DNA from: Edaphobacter sp.
Lineage (GTDB): Bacteria; Acidobacteriota; Terriglobia; Terriglobales; Acidobacteriaceae
Length of the DNA stretch: 52,844 bases
Reading direction: 5' to 3'
Assembly: GCA_025462755.1 (NCBI GenBank)
Contig: JAOAPF010000086.1
Location: forward strand, 1 to 52,844
Numbering within the stretch: position 1 is the stretch's first letter; every line of letters starts with the position of its first letter. The notes beneath the pieces were generated by a model that saw only the letters and a program-made list of their open reading frames with translations, searched no databases and was not told the DNA's origin. Below, piece after piece: positions 17,109-24,677 of this stretch. The translations under genes were made by a program, and so were the position numbers.

Positions 17109-17332
17109 CTACACACTTGCGTTAGCTTGCTGGGCCATCGCGGTTGGTCCCGGGAGACGGCTGTATCTCGAGCGTCCTGTAATCACACCCATGGAGCCGA
17201 CTAAGGCGCTTCTCATCAAAACTGCCGATCTAAATTCGACGCAATCTCCTGCGTGACCAGATCGTCTAGAGAGGAACCGAGCGGATCCTCAACGCTGTCT
17301 TCGGGACGTGAATTGATTCGTTTCTCGGACAT
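17109..17332 (-). pseudogene. Remnant of a second Tat leader like that of the serine dehydratase
   Basis: An ATG at 17332 with AAAGGAAGG opens a 38-codon frame starting MSEKRINSRPEDSVEDPLG and ending NLDRQF. It overlaps by one base a second frame that begins MRSALVGSMGVITGRS (17216..17109). Joined, they read NLDRQF-MRSALVGSMGVITGRS, which matches VDRRAFLMRSAVVGAAAVMTGRS of the serine dehydratase leader. A one-base loss split the leader, and the mature part is gone: the sequence stops just before the operator at 17094. So a second Tat-exported relative, or an earlier 5' end of the same gene, once stood here. Confidence 0.65.
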
Positions 17333-17379
17333 ATTGAATACCTTCCTTTCGAACCTTGGCTTCAAACTCCTGCCACCCA

Positions 17380-17811
17380 TTACTTCTTGGCAGTGACGGT
17401 GATCTCGATGTTTCCTGGTCCTACCAAGCCAGCAACAACTACCGTAGTTCTGGTGGGCCGGGGATCCTTGAAATAGGTTGTATACACTGCGTTCATTTGC
17501 TGGAACTTAGCACGGTCGGCGAGATAAACCTGTACGCTAACGACGTTTGCCTGCGACATTCCTGCTGCTTTGAGGACAGCGTCAATGTTGTCCAGGCATT
17601 GCTTCACTTCAGCCTCGAAGTTGGCGGGAATTTTCCCCGCCGCATCTTCGCCGCCCTGGCCTGAGATAAAGAGTGTGTCGCCAGTCAAAATGCCTTGGCT
17701 GTAATTCCCGCCCGGCTTAGCGCCAGGCGGAACAATGATCTTCCTCTGTGCATAAAGAGACGCACCGGAGCCCGCGAAAACTAATAGAACGACCCATGCG
17801 AATTTGTTCAT
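17380..17811 (-). CDS. ridA: Secreted RidA/YjgF-family enamine deaminase
   Basis: RidA proteins hydrolyse reactive 2-aminoacrylate and related imines, protecting PLP enzymes. The 143-residue protein has the full family body: PGAKPGGNYSQGILTGDTLFISGQG, CLDNIDAVLKAAGMSQANVVSVQVYLAD and RPTRTTVVVAGL with the arginine required for deaminase activity, then IEITVTAKK. In front of it stands a clear Sec signal (MNKFAWVVLLVFAGSGASLYAQ), which cytoplasmic RidA lacks, so it should act outside the cytoplasm. It starts after GAGGAGAGACC. It lies upstream of the Tat-exported serine dehydratase on the same strand, and serine dehydratases make 2-aminoacrylate: the pairing is functionally coherent. Its own operator promoter is at 18094-18138. 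Confidence 0.9.
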   Translation of the reverse strand: MNKFAWVVLLVFAGSGASLYAQRKIIVPPGAKPGGNYSQGILTGDTLFISGQGGEDAAGKIPANFEAEVKQCLDNIDAVLKAAGMSQANVVSVQVYLADRAKFQQMNAVYTTYFKDPRPTRTTVVVAGLVGPGNIEITVTAKK

Positions 17812-17840
17812 GGTCTCTCCTCAGGGAGTGGCCATCCCGA

Positions 17841-17932
17841 CACACTGCGCCCATCCGTCCAAGGTAGCGCGAACATCGAGTCGCCCGCTGCTGTGTCCCC
17901 AAGATCCGGCGATACCCTTGTTGACCAGGACG
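17841..17932 (-). pseudogene. Tail of an OmpA-family gene plus its 3' flank
   Basis: On the minus strand GTCCTGGTCAACAAGGGTAT... (VLVNKGIAG) is nearly identical to the last codons of the OmpA gene at 23593, and the match continues for about 60 bases past its stop into the 3' flank (23531-23592). It lies in the leader between the operator at 18123 and ridA. A former OmpA gene here seems to have been deleted except for its end. Confidence 0.7.
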
Positions 17933-18093
17933 CTCGCATCCGACCTCCTTCGTTGACAACTGTTCGCCGAGCTGCATCCCAATAAGAGAACACGTCGATG
18001 AGTGTTATTCGAGGAGGAGAAAAATAACGCTGCACGTCAGAACACTGACCTCAAACCGCGTCATTCGCGCAGATCCCCATGTCAACTGTCGTG

Positions 18094-18138
18094 AAGTTAA
18101 CACCCGCTCACAACCGCTTCTACTGGGAATTTCCCTAG
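18094..18138 (-). promoter_or_regulatory. Shared palindromic operator with promoter upstream of ridA
   Basis: Operator CTAGGGAAATTCCCAG (minus strand, 18138..18123), TAGAAG at the -35 position (18122..18117), 17-base spacer, TAACTT as -10 (18099..18094). The -35 is poor, so activation by a bound regulator would be needed. The mRNA leader to ridA would be about 280 bases and contains the OmpA-tail remnant. Confidence 0.55.
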
Positions 18139-18235
18139 TCGATGGAAACCGTAGGGGGAAGCAATTAAAGTAGCCATTGCAGATTTGTAGGAATTGATTC
18201 CGCAAATCCTGAGCTTAGTCACGAACCCTTATCCG

Positions 18236-18406
18236 CAGTCCGGCCCAGTCAGCCGCGCACTATCGAGTCGATGCACTCGGTTTCGTTTCTAACCTGCTCC
18301 TGCCGGCGCGCAACGTAACCCTGGCGTTAAGTATTTTGGAGAATTCTCCAACAAGTCCACGTTTCAAGGCTACTCCGTCCAGATCACAGGATCTGTGTCC
18401 TTCTAA
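18236..18406 (+). pseudogene. C-terminal remnant of a MetA-type outer-membrane gene
   Basis: This stretch matches the end of the 11937-12881 gene almost base for base over 170 bases: SPAQSAAHYRVDALGFVSNLLLPARNVTLA, then after a one-base deletion YFGEFSNKSTFQGYSVQITGSVSF and a stop at 18404-18406. The first two thirds of the gene and any start are missing. It is a decayed paralogue tail, facing the 18459-19151 gene. Confidence 0.8.
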
Positions 18407-18458
18407 CCGATCAAACAAGGCTTATGGGCAACGAAGTAGTTGTAGCGATTCGGAGAAC

Positions 18459-19151
18459 CTAGAGTGTAGGTACAATTGCGGTTCTGCCTGGAACACCTCG
18501 GCGCCGAAAATTAGCAAAGAGGACATATACGCTAACAACCAGCGACCACGACGGAAAGACCAGTGGAGCCCAGCCGAAACGCCCAATGCTCAGAACTAGA
18601 AAAAGCCCCAGCGCGTAGCCGAGAAACGCCATCCAACGCGGGAAGATCCCGATGCGGATCGCGAGCGTGCAGGTCGAAAACATGAAAACTCCAGCCATCC
18701 TTAGCGCGTAGACGTTGGCTAACTCGTAGCCTAGAGTGCGGGCAAAAGTGTAGGTTCCGGAGTCCATGAACTTTTCGGGAGTTGCTTCGTATGCGATCAA
18801 GAGACCACCTGTAGCCGCCGAAGAAGCAAAGGTCATCGCCAGAAATAGGAGGCCACTGCCAAGGAACACGGTGGCGAAAAAGCGGTCTTCGTCTTCCCCC
18901 ATCTGGTCGCGCAGCACGCCCATGAACCACAGGAAGGCAATTCCGGCGAAGGGCAGCAGGCCTAGGGCGAGCCGGATCGACTTCGCACTATCGGAAAGCC
19001 ACGTCCCTGGATCTGCCGGACTGGCGGGAACAGAAAGCCGGATGAGCACCAGGCTGATGAAGAGCAGGATCGAGAACAGAATACCGGCGACCGCACCGGC
19101 ACGCGGAGCCCTGATTCGCGCAGCAATGACAGCTTCCTTCACTTCTTCCAT
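18459..19151 (-). CDS. Six-helix membrane protein of unknown function
   Basis: About 230 residues with six predicted membrane segments: GAVAGILFSILLFISLVLIR, ALGLLPFAGIAFLWFMG, FLGSGLLFLAMTFASSAATGG, LANVYALRMAGVFMFSTCTLAI, FPRWMAFLGYALGLFLVLS and PLVFPSWSLVVSVYVLFANF. The layout resembles DUF4386-like membrane proteins but I cannot fix the family. The ATG at 19151 lies 5 bases behind GGAGG; ATGs at 19154 and 19163 are in frame. It follows the amidohydrolase gene by 65 bases on the same strand and may be the last gene of the glutaminase-porin-amidohydrolase operon. Confidence 0.7.
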   Translation of the reverse strand: MEEVKEAVIAARIRAPRAGAVAGILFSILLFISLVLIRLSVPASPADPGTWLSDSAKSIRLALGLLPFAGIAFLWFMGVLRDQMGEDEDRFFATVFLGSGLLFLAMTFASSAATGGLLIAYEATPEKFMDSGTYTFARTLGYELANVYALRMAGVFMFSTCTLAIRIGIFPRWMAFLGYALGLFLVLSIGRFGWAPLVFPSWSLVVSVYVLFANFRRRGVPGRTAIVPTL

Positions 19152-19216
19152 CATTCCCTCCATTAGCTGAGCGACTCACTTCGCCTTTTCGACGACCGCC
19201 TTGACCGGAGTTATAC

Positions 19217-20407
19217 CTAAGGTGAGCAAACCGGCTGAAATTGATTTACAAGATACGTTCTAATATGCTCGCTTGGCCGAGAATTGGCTCCGAGTGCAGT
19301 CTTATGGGCTGCTTCCCACGCCCTCACCTTGGGCCGCGCCTCATCGAAGAGACGCGCGAAGTTTCCTTTACGCACCTTCTCGCTCGCTTCTGGAGTAAGC
19401 AGATTCCACAAAGGCCCATACTGGTAGAAGACCTTAAGATAGCTCTGCTGGCTAGTGGGCGCGACTTCGTCAGTGCCAAACAGAAAACGATCCGGGAAGC
19501 GATTGATTAAGTCCGCCGTGATCTTTGTGGCTTCAGGGCTTGAAACAACGTACTTGGCCACCTCGTCCCACGAGATATCGAAATAGACGTTCTTGAACGC
19601 GGGGTCGCTGAGAATCACTGCAAGATTGGCTGCATGATCTTTTATCGGTCGAACAATACGTCCCAGACCTGTGTGCGCCCAGATGATCCTCGTGTCAGGG
19701 TGCCGCTTCAAAAGAGCTTTCATCTGGTCCAGATACGCTGGCGGCGCGCCTTGCTTCGGGAACGGAACATCCATGTCGTTGTGAATGATAACGACTAGCC
19801 CAACCTCCGCAGAGAAGTCGAGAATCCTATCAAGCGCGCGGTTCTGAAGATCCGCCGTCTCTCCTGCGATCTTGGACGAGACAAACTCCTTATGAATCGT
19901 GAACTCCCCGATGCCTGAGAACACGCCCGGAAACGTTTGAAGCACTCGCCGAATATGATCCGCAGCGTACATATCGGTCGGGTTGAAGCCCGTGATCATC
20001 GGTTCAAACCGTGCCTGCTCTTCCTTCGAGAGAGACCGGTACACCATAGCGATGTACGCATCTGTAAAGGAATAATAGTAGAGCGGAGAATCAGTCTGTA
20101 AATAATACGTTGGCGCCAAATCACCCGAGTTCTGATAAGACCATTGCTGTTGCAGCGGAATCCCGAACAGCGCAACCCGTCCCACCTTATTGCCCATGAC
20201 CTTCAGGAACTCGTGGATGTCCGCGCCTTCCTGGATATAGTTCGTCAGATGGAAATGAGAATCATTCACAAGTGGCTCTTCGGTCGACGAAGCAGCTTGC
20301 GCCATAGCCATGACGGACGAGATACACAACAGGCTCGCGACCACGAACGCTATCCATCTCTTCGAGACCAGCAATATTCTGCCAACATTTCTCATGGCGA
20401 CTCTCAT
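19217..20407 (-). CDS. Exported amidohydrolase (Amidohydro_2, TIM barrel)
   Basis: A 396-residue metal-dependent hydrolase of the amidohydrolase-2/ACMSD-like group with a Sec signal (RWIAFVVASLLCISSVMAMAQA). The metal and catalytic residues are visible in order: NDSHFHLTNY (H-x-H), GEFTIHKEF, LVVIIHNDMD, RIIWAHTGLG and FLFGTDEVAP with the terminal Asp. These enzymes hydrolyse or decarboxylate small carboxylic or amide compounds; the substrate is not known. The start ATG overlaps by four bases (ATGA) the stop of a 54-codon frame upstream, so translation is probably coupled. It lies between a porin with glutaminase upstream and a membrane protein downstream, fitting an uptake-and-degradation operon in the periplasm. 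Confidence 0.85.
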   Translation of the reverse strand: MRVAMRNVGRILLVSKRWIAFVVASLLCISSVMAMAQAASSTEEPLVNDSHFHLTNYIQEGADIHEFLKVMGNKVGRVALFGIPLQQQWSYQNSGDLAPTYYLQTDSPLYYYSFTDAYIAMVYRSLSKEEQARFEPMITGFNPTDMYAADHIRRVLQTFPGVFSGIGEFTIHKEFVSSKIAGETADLQNRALDRILDFSAEVGLVVIIHNDMDVPFPKQGAPPAYLDQMKALLKRHPDTRIIWAHTGLGRIVRPIKDHAANLAVILSDPAFKNVYFDISWDEVAKYVVSSPEATKITADLINRFPDRFLFGTDEVAPTSQQSYLKVFYQYGPLWNLLTPEASEKVRKGNFARLFDEARPKVRAWEAAHKTALGANSRPSEHIRTYLVNQFQPVCSP

Positions 20408-20568
20408 TTCTCCGAGCCAGCCCTGGGCTCAGGAGCACTCATAGTCAGCGGCCACCGCGTCTGAAAGAAACTCGCATGACTGCGGATGCAACACATCAGC
20501 ACCGCAAGCAGGTACACGAGCCCCTTCGCTCCCGGTCGCACCCACTCGCGTATCAGTTTATCTCTCAC
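20404..20568 (-). CDS. Small membrane protein, coupled to the amidohydrolase gene
   Basis: A 54-codon frame fills the whole gap between the porin stop (20571) and the amidohydrolase start. It begins with GTG two bases behind the porin TAA and its TGA overlaps the next ATG as ATGA. The product (VRDKLIREWVRPGAKGLVYL, then LAVLMCCIRSHASFF, then a polar Pro-rich end) has a basic N-terminus and one hydrophobic segment, so it would be a small single-span or secreted peptide. No family is recognised. The exact fit at both ends supports a real gene; the weak ribosome site (GAGCTGG) argues for translation coupled to the porin. Confidence 0.5.
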   Translation of the reverse strand: MRDKLIREWVRPGAKGLVYLLAVLMCCIRSHASFFQTRWPLTMSAPEPRAGSEK

Positions 20569-20570
20569 GT

Positions 20571-22238
20571 TTAAAAAGCCAGCTCTACCGTCGTGTTGAA
20601 CACCATGCCTTTGCCGCCCAGCGCGAACGGTACCGACGTATAACCTACAGGCGACCGGAACAGATACAAAGCCTCCGTATTCCAGCGCAGCACTTTGTTC
20701 TTATACGGGAACCAGTTCGTCACAATACGCGCGTCATACGGACTGCAATACTGACCGAAAATGTGCGACCCGCCCGAATACAACTGCAGTGTCTTTTGGA
20801 TCGGCATCATAGAAAGCTGGAACTGGTAGCCCGTGTCGTAACGCCCAGGAAGCCCCGCCGTTCCTGGGCCCGTGAAATCGTTAAGCCACCGCCAGAAACC
20901 TTCACCCTCGAACGCCCACCCGTGATATTTGAAACCACCATCGAGAGAAACCATCTGGTAACGCAGTGTATTCACTGTGGTCCCCGGCTTGAAGAGGTTC
21001 GGCGTAAAGATCACGCTGCCATCAGAGAGCCGAATCTGCGTATTCTCAAACGCGTCCTGGCCCGGCTGCTCTTGCGCGGTCTCCGTGCTCGTCGTATAGT
21101 GGCCTGCAACCCGCGTCGCCAGCTTCTGATGATTCTCAAAATCACCAAAGCCAATTCCGAACTCACCCGTAGTCGGCTCCCACTGCAGCATCGAGCTGAC
21201 GGTATTAAACGCGTTGTCGATTTGTGCCGCGCTTACGCCGAGCGTGCTCAGGTTGTTGCCCACCATCGCCTGGTACGATAGCGTCTTTGTAATGTCGCCA
21301 CTCGCCCAGATGCCCGAAGTATAAGAAGGCCGGAAGAATTCGTCTGCGATAAGCCGCGTATCCACCCCTAGCCAGAACGGAAAGTTTCCTTCAACGCTGC
21401 GCGTGCCCGGCAGAGACCTGATTCCGCCAGCCAAGGTGAAATAGTTGTTGAATTTATAGCTCAAATTGCCGGCCAGAACTACCTGCGCCCCCAGCCCTTG
21501 TGACGCGTTCGAAGTCCAGGCATAGAGGAAGTACCGGAACTTCGGGTTCAACATCCAACCCAGAAACTTAATCTGTACCTTGTTGATCTGTACATCCTGG
21601 CGCTGCTGCAACGTGCTCGTCACGCCGAAGTAGTTCGTATAAGTTGGTGCCAGATTTTTCTGGTTCAGGTAACGAACGTAGCTGTAGATGCTGACACTCA
21701 TATCCCCCAACTCGGTGTTAGCCACTTTGTAACCAAAGTTAGGGGTGTAAGCTCCCCACGTCTTTGGCGCATCTTGCCCGCCATTCTTCTCAAGAGGATT
21801 CTTTATCGTCGCACCCGCACTAGCCGCGCCGCTCACTCCCGTATGAAATGTAGGAACCGCAAGACTCGCTGGAGCATCTACTCGTGGCAAGGAAACAATC
21901 GACGCCTCCAACAACCGCGCCTGCGAACTTCCTGCAGAATCCCCCTGCGCTGCAGGCTGCACATCTCCTGTAGAGCCACCCTGGGCCTCCAGGCGCGCAA
22001 CACGTTCCTGGAGGCCCTTAATGAGTCGCAACATCTCCTCTTCGCGCACAGTGAGGGGAGGCCCGCCAGTAAGAGGAGCTAACGCATCGTCGCCTGCGTT
22101 AGGTCGCCACTCATTCTTCGAGACCGTTGTTGCCTGACCATAACTCAGCACCGTAGACAGGCTGATCGCCAGGCCAACTCCGAAAAACACCCTCCGGCCC
22201 TTTCGCAAGCGTGTTGGTATCAAGATTGCTGAATCCAT
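20571..22238 (-). CDS. Porin-like outer-membrane beta-barrel with N-terminal coiled coil
   Basis: A 555-residue paralogue of the 12912-14480 porin. It has a signal (RRVFFGVGLAISLSTVLSYGQA), a short helical segment (LTVREEEMLRLIKGLQERVA, then RLEAQ), an Ala/Ser linker and a barrel of about 390 residues ending GKGMVFNTTVELAF with the terminal Phe. Shared blocks are GIRSLPGTRSVEGNFPFWLG, DEFFRPSYTSGIWASG and GEGFWRWLNDFTGPG. It starts after AGGCGGGAA, 58 bases behind the glutaminase gene on the same strand, which suggests that it brings amino acids or amides to the periplasmic enzymes. Confidence 0.85.
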   Translation of the reverse strand: MDSAILIPTRLRKGRRVFFGVGLAISLSTVLSYGQATTVSKNEWRPNAGDDALAPLTGGPPLTVREEEMLRLIKGLQERVARLEAQGGSTGDVQPAAQGDSAGSSQARLLEASIVSLPRVDAPASLAVPTFHTGVSGAASAGATIKNPLEKNGGQDAPKTWGAYTPNFGYKVANTELGDMSVSIYSYVRYLNQKNLAPTYTNYFGVTSTLQQRQDVQINKVQIKFLGWMLNPKFRYFLYAWTSNASQGLGAQVVLAGNLSYKFNNYFTLAGGIRSLPGTRSVEGNFPFWLGVDTRLIADEFFRPSYTSGIWASGDITKTLSYQAMVGNNLSTLGVSAAQIDNAFNTVSSMLQWEPTTGEFGIGFGDFENHQKLATRVAGHYTTSTETAQEQPGQDAFENTQIRLSDGSVIFTPNLFKPGTTVNTLRYQMVSLDGGFKYHGWAFEGEGFWRWLNDFTGPGTAGLPGRYDTGYQFQLSMMPIQKTLQLYSGGSHIFGQYCSPYDARIVTNWFPYKNKVLRWNTEALYLFRSPVGYTSVPFALGGKGMVFNTTVELAF

Positions 22239-22296
22239 CGTTTCCCGCCTGTTTGCAACCTGAAATCATCGATCGCCGCGGAGGCATCCTTCGCAT

Positions 22297-23358
22297 TTAC
22301 TTGAACCCCACAGAACTCGGGGAGAAGATGTTGTAATTAAGCTTGTCGGCAACGTACCGGATGACCTCCTGCGCCTTCACGCTGTTTCCCGCCTCATCCA
22401 GTGGCGGAGCAAACACCGCAATTGCACCCTTGCCCGGAGCAATTGCAACAATCCCGCCCCCAACCCCGCTCTTCGCTGGCAAACCCACATTCCAGGCCCA
22501 GGTGCCCGAGCCGTCATACAGCCCGGCCTCCATCATCGTGCTCAGAATGTGCGGAATGTCCTCCGCCTTGATCACGCGCTCGCCCGTCGCCGGATTCACT
22601 CCGTTGTTCGCCAGCGTCGCGCCCATCCGCGCCAGTTGCGTCGCATTCACTCCCACGGAGCACTGCTTCGTGTACACGTCCACCGACTCAAACGGATCCG
22701 CATAGATCCGGTCATACTTCGCCAGCAGGTAGGACAGTGCTTTATTACCCGTATTCGTAGCCGCTTCCGACTTGTACACCTCATCAATCAAAACCAGCTT
22801 CTCTCCAGCAGCCTTGCTGTAGAAGTCAAGAATCTTGTTCCACTTTTCATCGGCGGTGCTTCCGGAGATCAAACTCACCGTCGCAATCGCGCCCGCGTTG
22901 ACAAACGGATTCCCGCTATGGGTCGACATATCTACGACCGCATTTGGAGAATTGAAAGGGCGTCCCGTAGGCTCAGATCCGATCTTTTCCAGCACCTTCG
23001 CTGGACCCTGCTCCTCCATCGCCAGTGCCATCGAATAAACCTTCGAAATCGACTGGATGGAGAACGAGTAGGTGACATCGCCCACCGTCACAACCTGGTT
23101 GTCCGTCGTGACAATGGCAATTCCAAACAGCTTGGAATCCACCTTGGCGAGATATGGAATATAGTCCGCATTCTTCCCGTTCGTATCGTTCTTGTACTTT
23201 TCGTAAGCTTCTTTGATCACCGCTTCAACCTGCTCCCTTCGCGGAGCAACCGGGCTTACTACTTTCGTGCTTTGGGCCGACGCAGGTATCGGGCAAAAAC
23301 ATCCGGGAACCAGCGCAGCCGCCATCAACAGCACGATTGAGACTCGACGTACGTTCAT
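22297..23358 (-). CDS. glsA: Exported glutaminase
   Basis: Hydrolyses L-glutamine to glutamate and ammonia. The 353-residue serine-type glutaminase has a Sec signal (VSIVLLMAAALVPGCFCPIP, cleavage near ASA-Q) followed by the full family sequence: DYIPYLAKVDSKLFGIAI, the nucleophile motif FSIQSISKVYSMA (Ser in S-x-x-K), SGNPFVNAGAIATVSL, NKALSYLLAKYDRI and SGTWAWNVGLPAKSGVGGGI. Bacterial GlsA is normally cytoplasmic and about 310 residues; the extra length here is the signal, so ammonia would be released outside the cytoplasm. The ATG follows AAGGAGATTCAAG. It is the first gene of an operon with a porin, a small protein and an exported amidohydrolase. No copy of the shared operator is seen in front of it. 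Confidence 0.93.
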   Translation of the reverse strand: MNVRRVSIVLLMAAALVPGCFCPIPASAQSTKVVSPVAPRREQVEAVIKEAYEKYKNDTNGKNADYIPYLAKVDSKLFGIAIVTTDNQVVTVGDVTYSFSIQSISKVYSMALAMEEQGPAKVLEKIGSEPTGRPFNSPNAVVDMSTHSGNPFVNAGAIATVSLISGSTADEKWNKILDFYSKAAGEKLVLIDEVYKSEAATNTGNKALSYLLAKYDRIYADPFESVDVYTKQCSVGVNATQLARMGATLANNGVNPATGERVIKAEDIPHILSTMMEAGLYDGSGTWAWNVGLPAKSGVGGGIVAIAPGKGAIAVFAPPLDEAGNSVKAQEVIRYVADKLNYNIFSPSSVGFK

Positions 23359-23500
23359 CTTGAATCTCCTTCCCCTCTTCGTGCCCTCATGTCTCTTGAC
23401 AACAGTCGATCCCTAAGGCCGGCAGCCGAGATATAAACTCGGTCAAAAATAGGTAATGATCGCCCGGAGAAAAAGAAGGGCCCGGCCCCCACGCTGTATC

Positions 23501-23530
23501 GATGGTGGATGACTGTTCGCATCCACCATC
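23501..23530. repeat. Perfect 11-base inverted repeat between glsA and ompA
   Basis: GATGGTGGATG (23501..23511) and CATCCACCATC (23520..23530) form a hairpin with an 8-base loop, 62 bases after the ompA stop. No T-run follows on the minus strand, so it may be an mRNA-end stabiliser or a weak terminator. Confidence 0.5.
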
Positions 23531-23592
23531 AATGCGCCACTCCGTCCAACGTAGCGCGTGAGCACCGAGCCCCTGCCGCTGGAAATGTGTCC

Positions 23593-24531
23593 CTAGGTTC
23601 CGGCGATACCCTTGTTGACCAAGACCTTAACCACTACTCGACGGTTCTCGGCCCGACCTGCCTTTGTCTCGTTCGATGCCGCCGATCCGTATTCGCCCAT
23701 GGCGCCCGGCGCCACGATATGCCGCACCGGCACGTTGCCCTGCTGGACAAGGTAATTGATCACTGCTTGAGCACGGTTCTCGCTCAGTTTCGTGTTCATC
23801 GCAGCGCTGCCGCTCGAATCGGTATAGCCCACCACTTCGATGATGTATCCAGTCAGCCCAGTCGCGGATTGCGCTAACTTGCTAAGTTCGTCCTTGTCCT
23901 TCGCTGAGACAGTCGAACTACCGGCAGTGAAATTCACGGCGGCTTCGCCCTTCGTGTCGTATTCGCTCAATGCAGTAAAGCGATTCGTGTTCTCCTCGAT
24001 GTCCTTCATGTTCGCACTAATCTTCTGTTGGTTCGTCGCGATATTCTGCTGGTTGGCGCCGATGTCCTGCTTTTGGGACACCAGTTGCGCCTTGTTCGAC
24101 GCGATATTCTGCTGATTGGCCCCGATATTATGCATGTTGGCCTGCACTTGCTCTGCGGTCGGATGCAAACCGGCCTGAATCATTTCGGCTGTTTCCAGAT
24201 CGTCGCCATCGGTGGTGATAGTGTTTGCTGTGACCCGGCCTTGGCCGTCGGACGTTCCCTCAACCTCGATCTTTAGTCCGGGAATCAGCACCACGCTGGA
24301 TAGGTGCTGCTTGTCCAGGCCAAGAAGCCCCTTGTCATCTTTCGTGACTGTGCTGTCGGTGAGGACCACGGTCACGCTGCCTCCCTCTGCGGACCCCAGG
24401 ATCAGGGTTTCTCCGGTCCGGGAAGTGATTATTCCTTTGACTTTGGTTTTGTCGCCACTGGCGCCAAAAGCCGCCGACGATGCGAGTAAGAACAGCGCGA
24501 TAAGACTCGTTACAATTGTAGTTCGTTGCAT
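23593..24531 (-). CDS. OmpA-family outer-membrane/peptidoglycan-binding protein
   Basis: A 312-residue protein: Sec signal (SLIALFLLASSAAFGA), a DUF5666-like beta domain (KVKGIITSRTGETLILGSAE... GLKIEVEGTSDGQGRVTANT), a helical repeat region with NIGANQQNIASNKAQLVSQK-type heptads (about 150-200), and a C-terminal OmpA domain (IIEVVGYTDSSGSAAMNTKL, SENRAQAVINYLVQQG, GRAENRRVVVKVLV) that binds peptidoglycan. The real start is the ATG at 24531 behind AGAGAGG; frame upstream of it is porin-tail debris. It follows the porin at 24678 on the same strand and probably shares its operator promoter. A paralogue lies at 35154 and a tail remnant at 17841. Confidence 0.88.
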   Translation of the reverse strand: MQRTTIVTSLIALFLLASSAAFGASGDKTKVKGIITSRTGETLILGSAEGGSVTVVLTDSTVTKDDKGLLGLDKQHLSSVVLIPGLKIEVEGTSDGQGRVTANTITTDGDDLETAEMIQAGLHPTAEQVQANMHNIGANQQNIASNKAQLVSQKQDIGANQQNIATNQQKISANMKDIEENTNRFTALSEYDTKGEAAVNFTAGSSTVSAKDKDELSKLAQSATGLTGYIIEVVGYTDSSGSAAMNTKLSENRAQAVINYLVQQGNVPVRHIVAPGAMGEYGSAASNETKAGRAENRRVVVKVLVNKGIAGT

Positions 24532-24600
24532 AAGATGCCTCTCTTTCTCTGTTGAATTCAGACTGAAAAATGTACACGACGGTTTGATTCTCACCTCTAA

Positions 24601-24655
24601 ATCGCCTGCACTCCGATAGTCGCTGAAGCTAAATCCATTCCTGAAATTCACGCAC
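24601..24655 (-). pseudogene. Tail remnant of a duplicated porin gene
   Basis: Between the porin stop and ompA the minus strand reads VNFRNGFSFSDYRS, matching ENFRDGFNYNDYRV near the end of the porin just upstream. About 55 bases are recognisable; then the reading drifts. It looks like what is left of a second tandem porin copy. Confidence 0.6.
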
Positions 24656-24677
24656 CGCCCGTTCCCTGCAACCAGAG

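Noticed and set aside
23501..23530. Hairpin as a strong terminator of ompA
   Set aside because: The stem is perfect, but no T-run follows on either strand; it is listed only as an inverted repeat.
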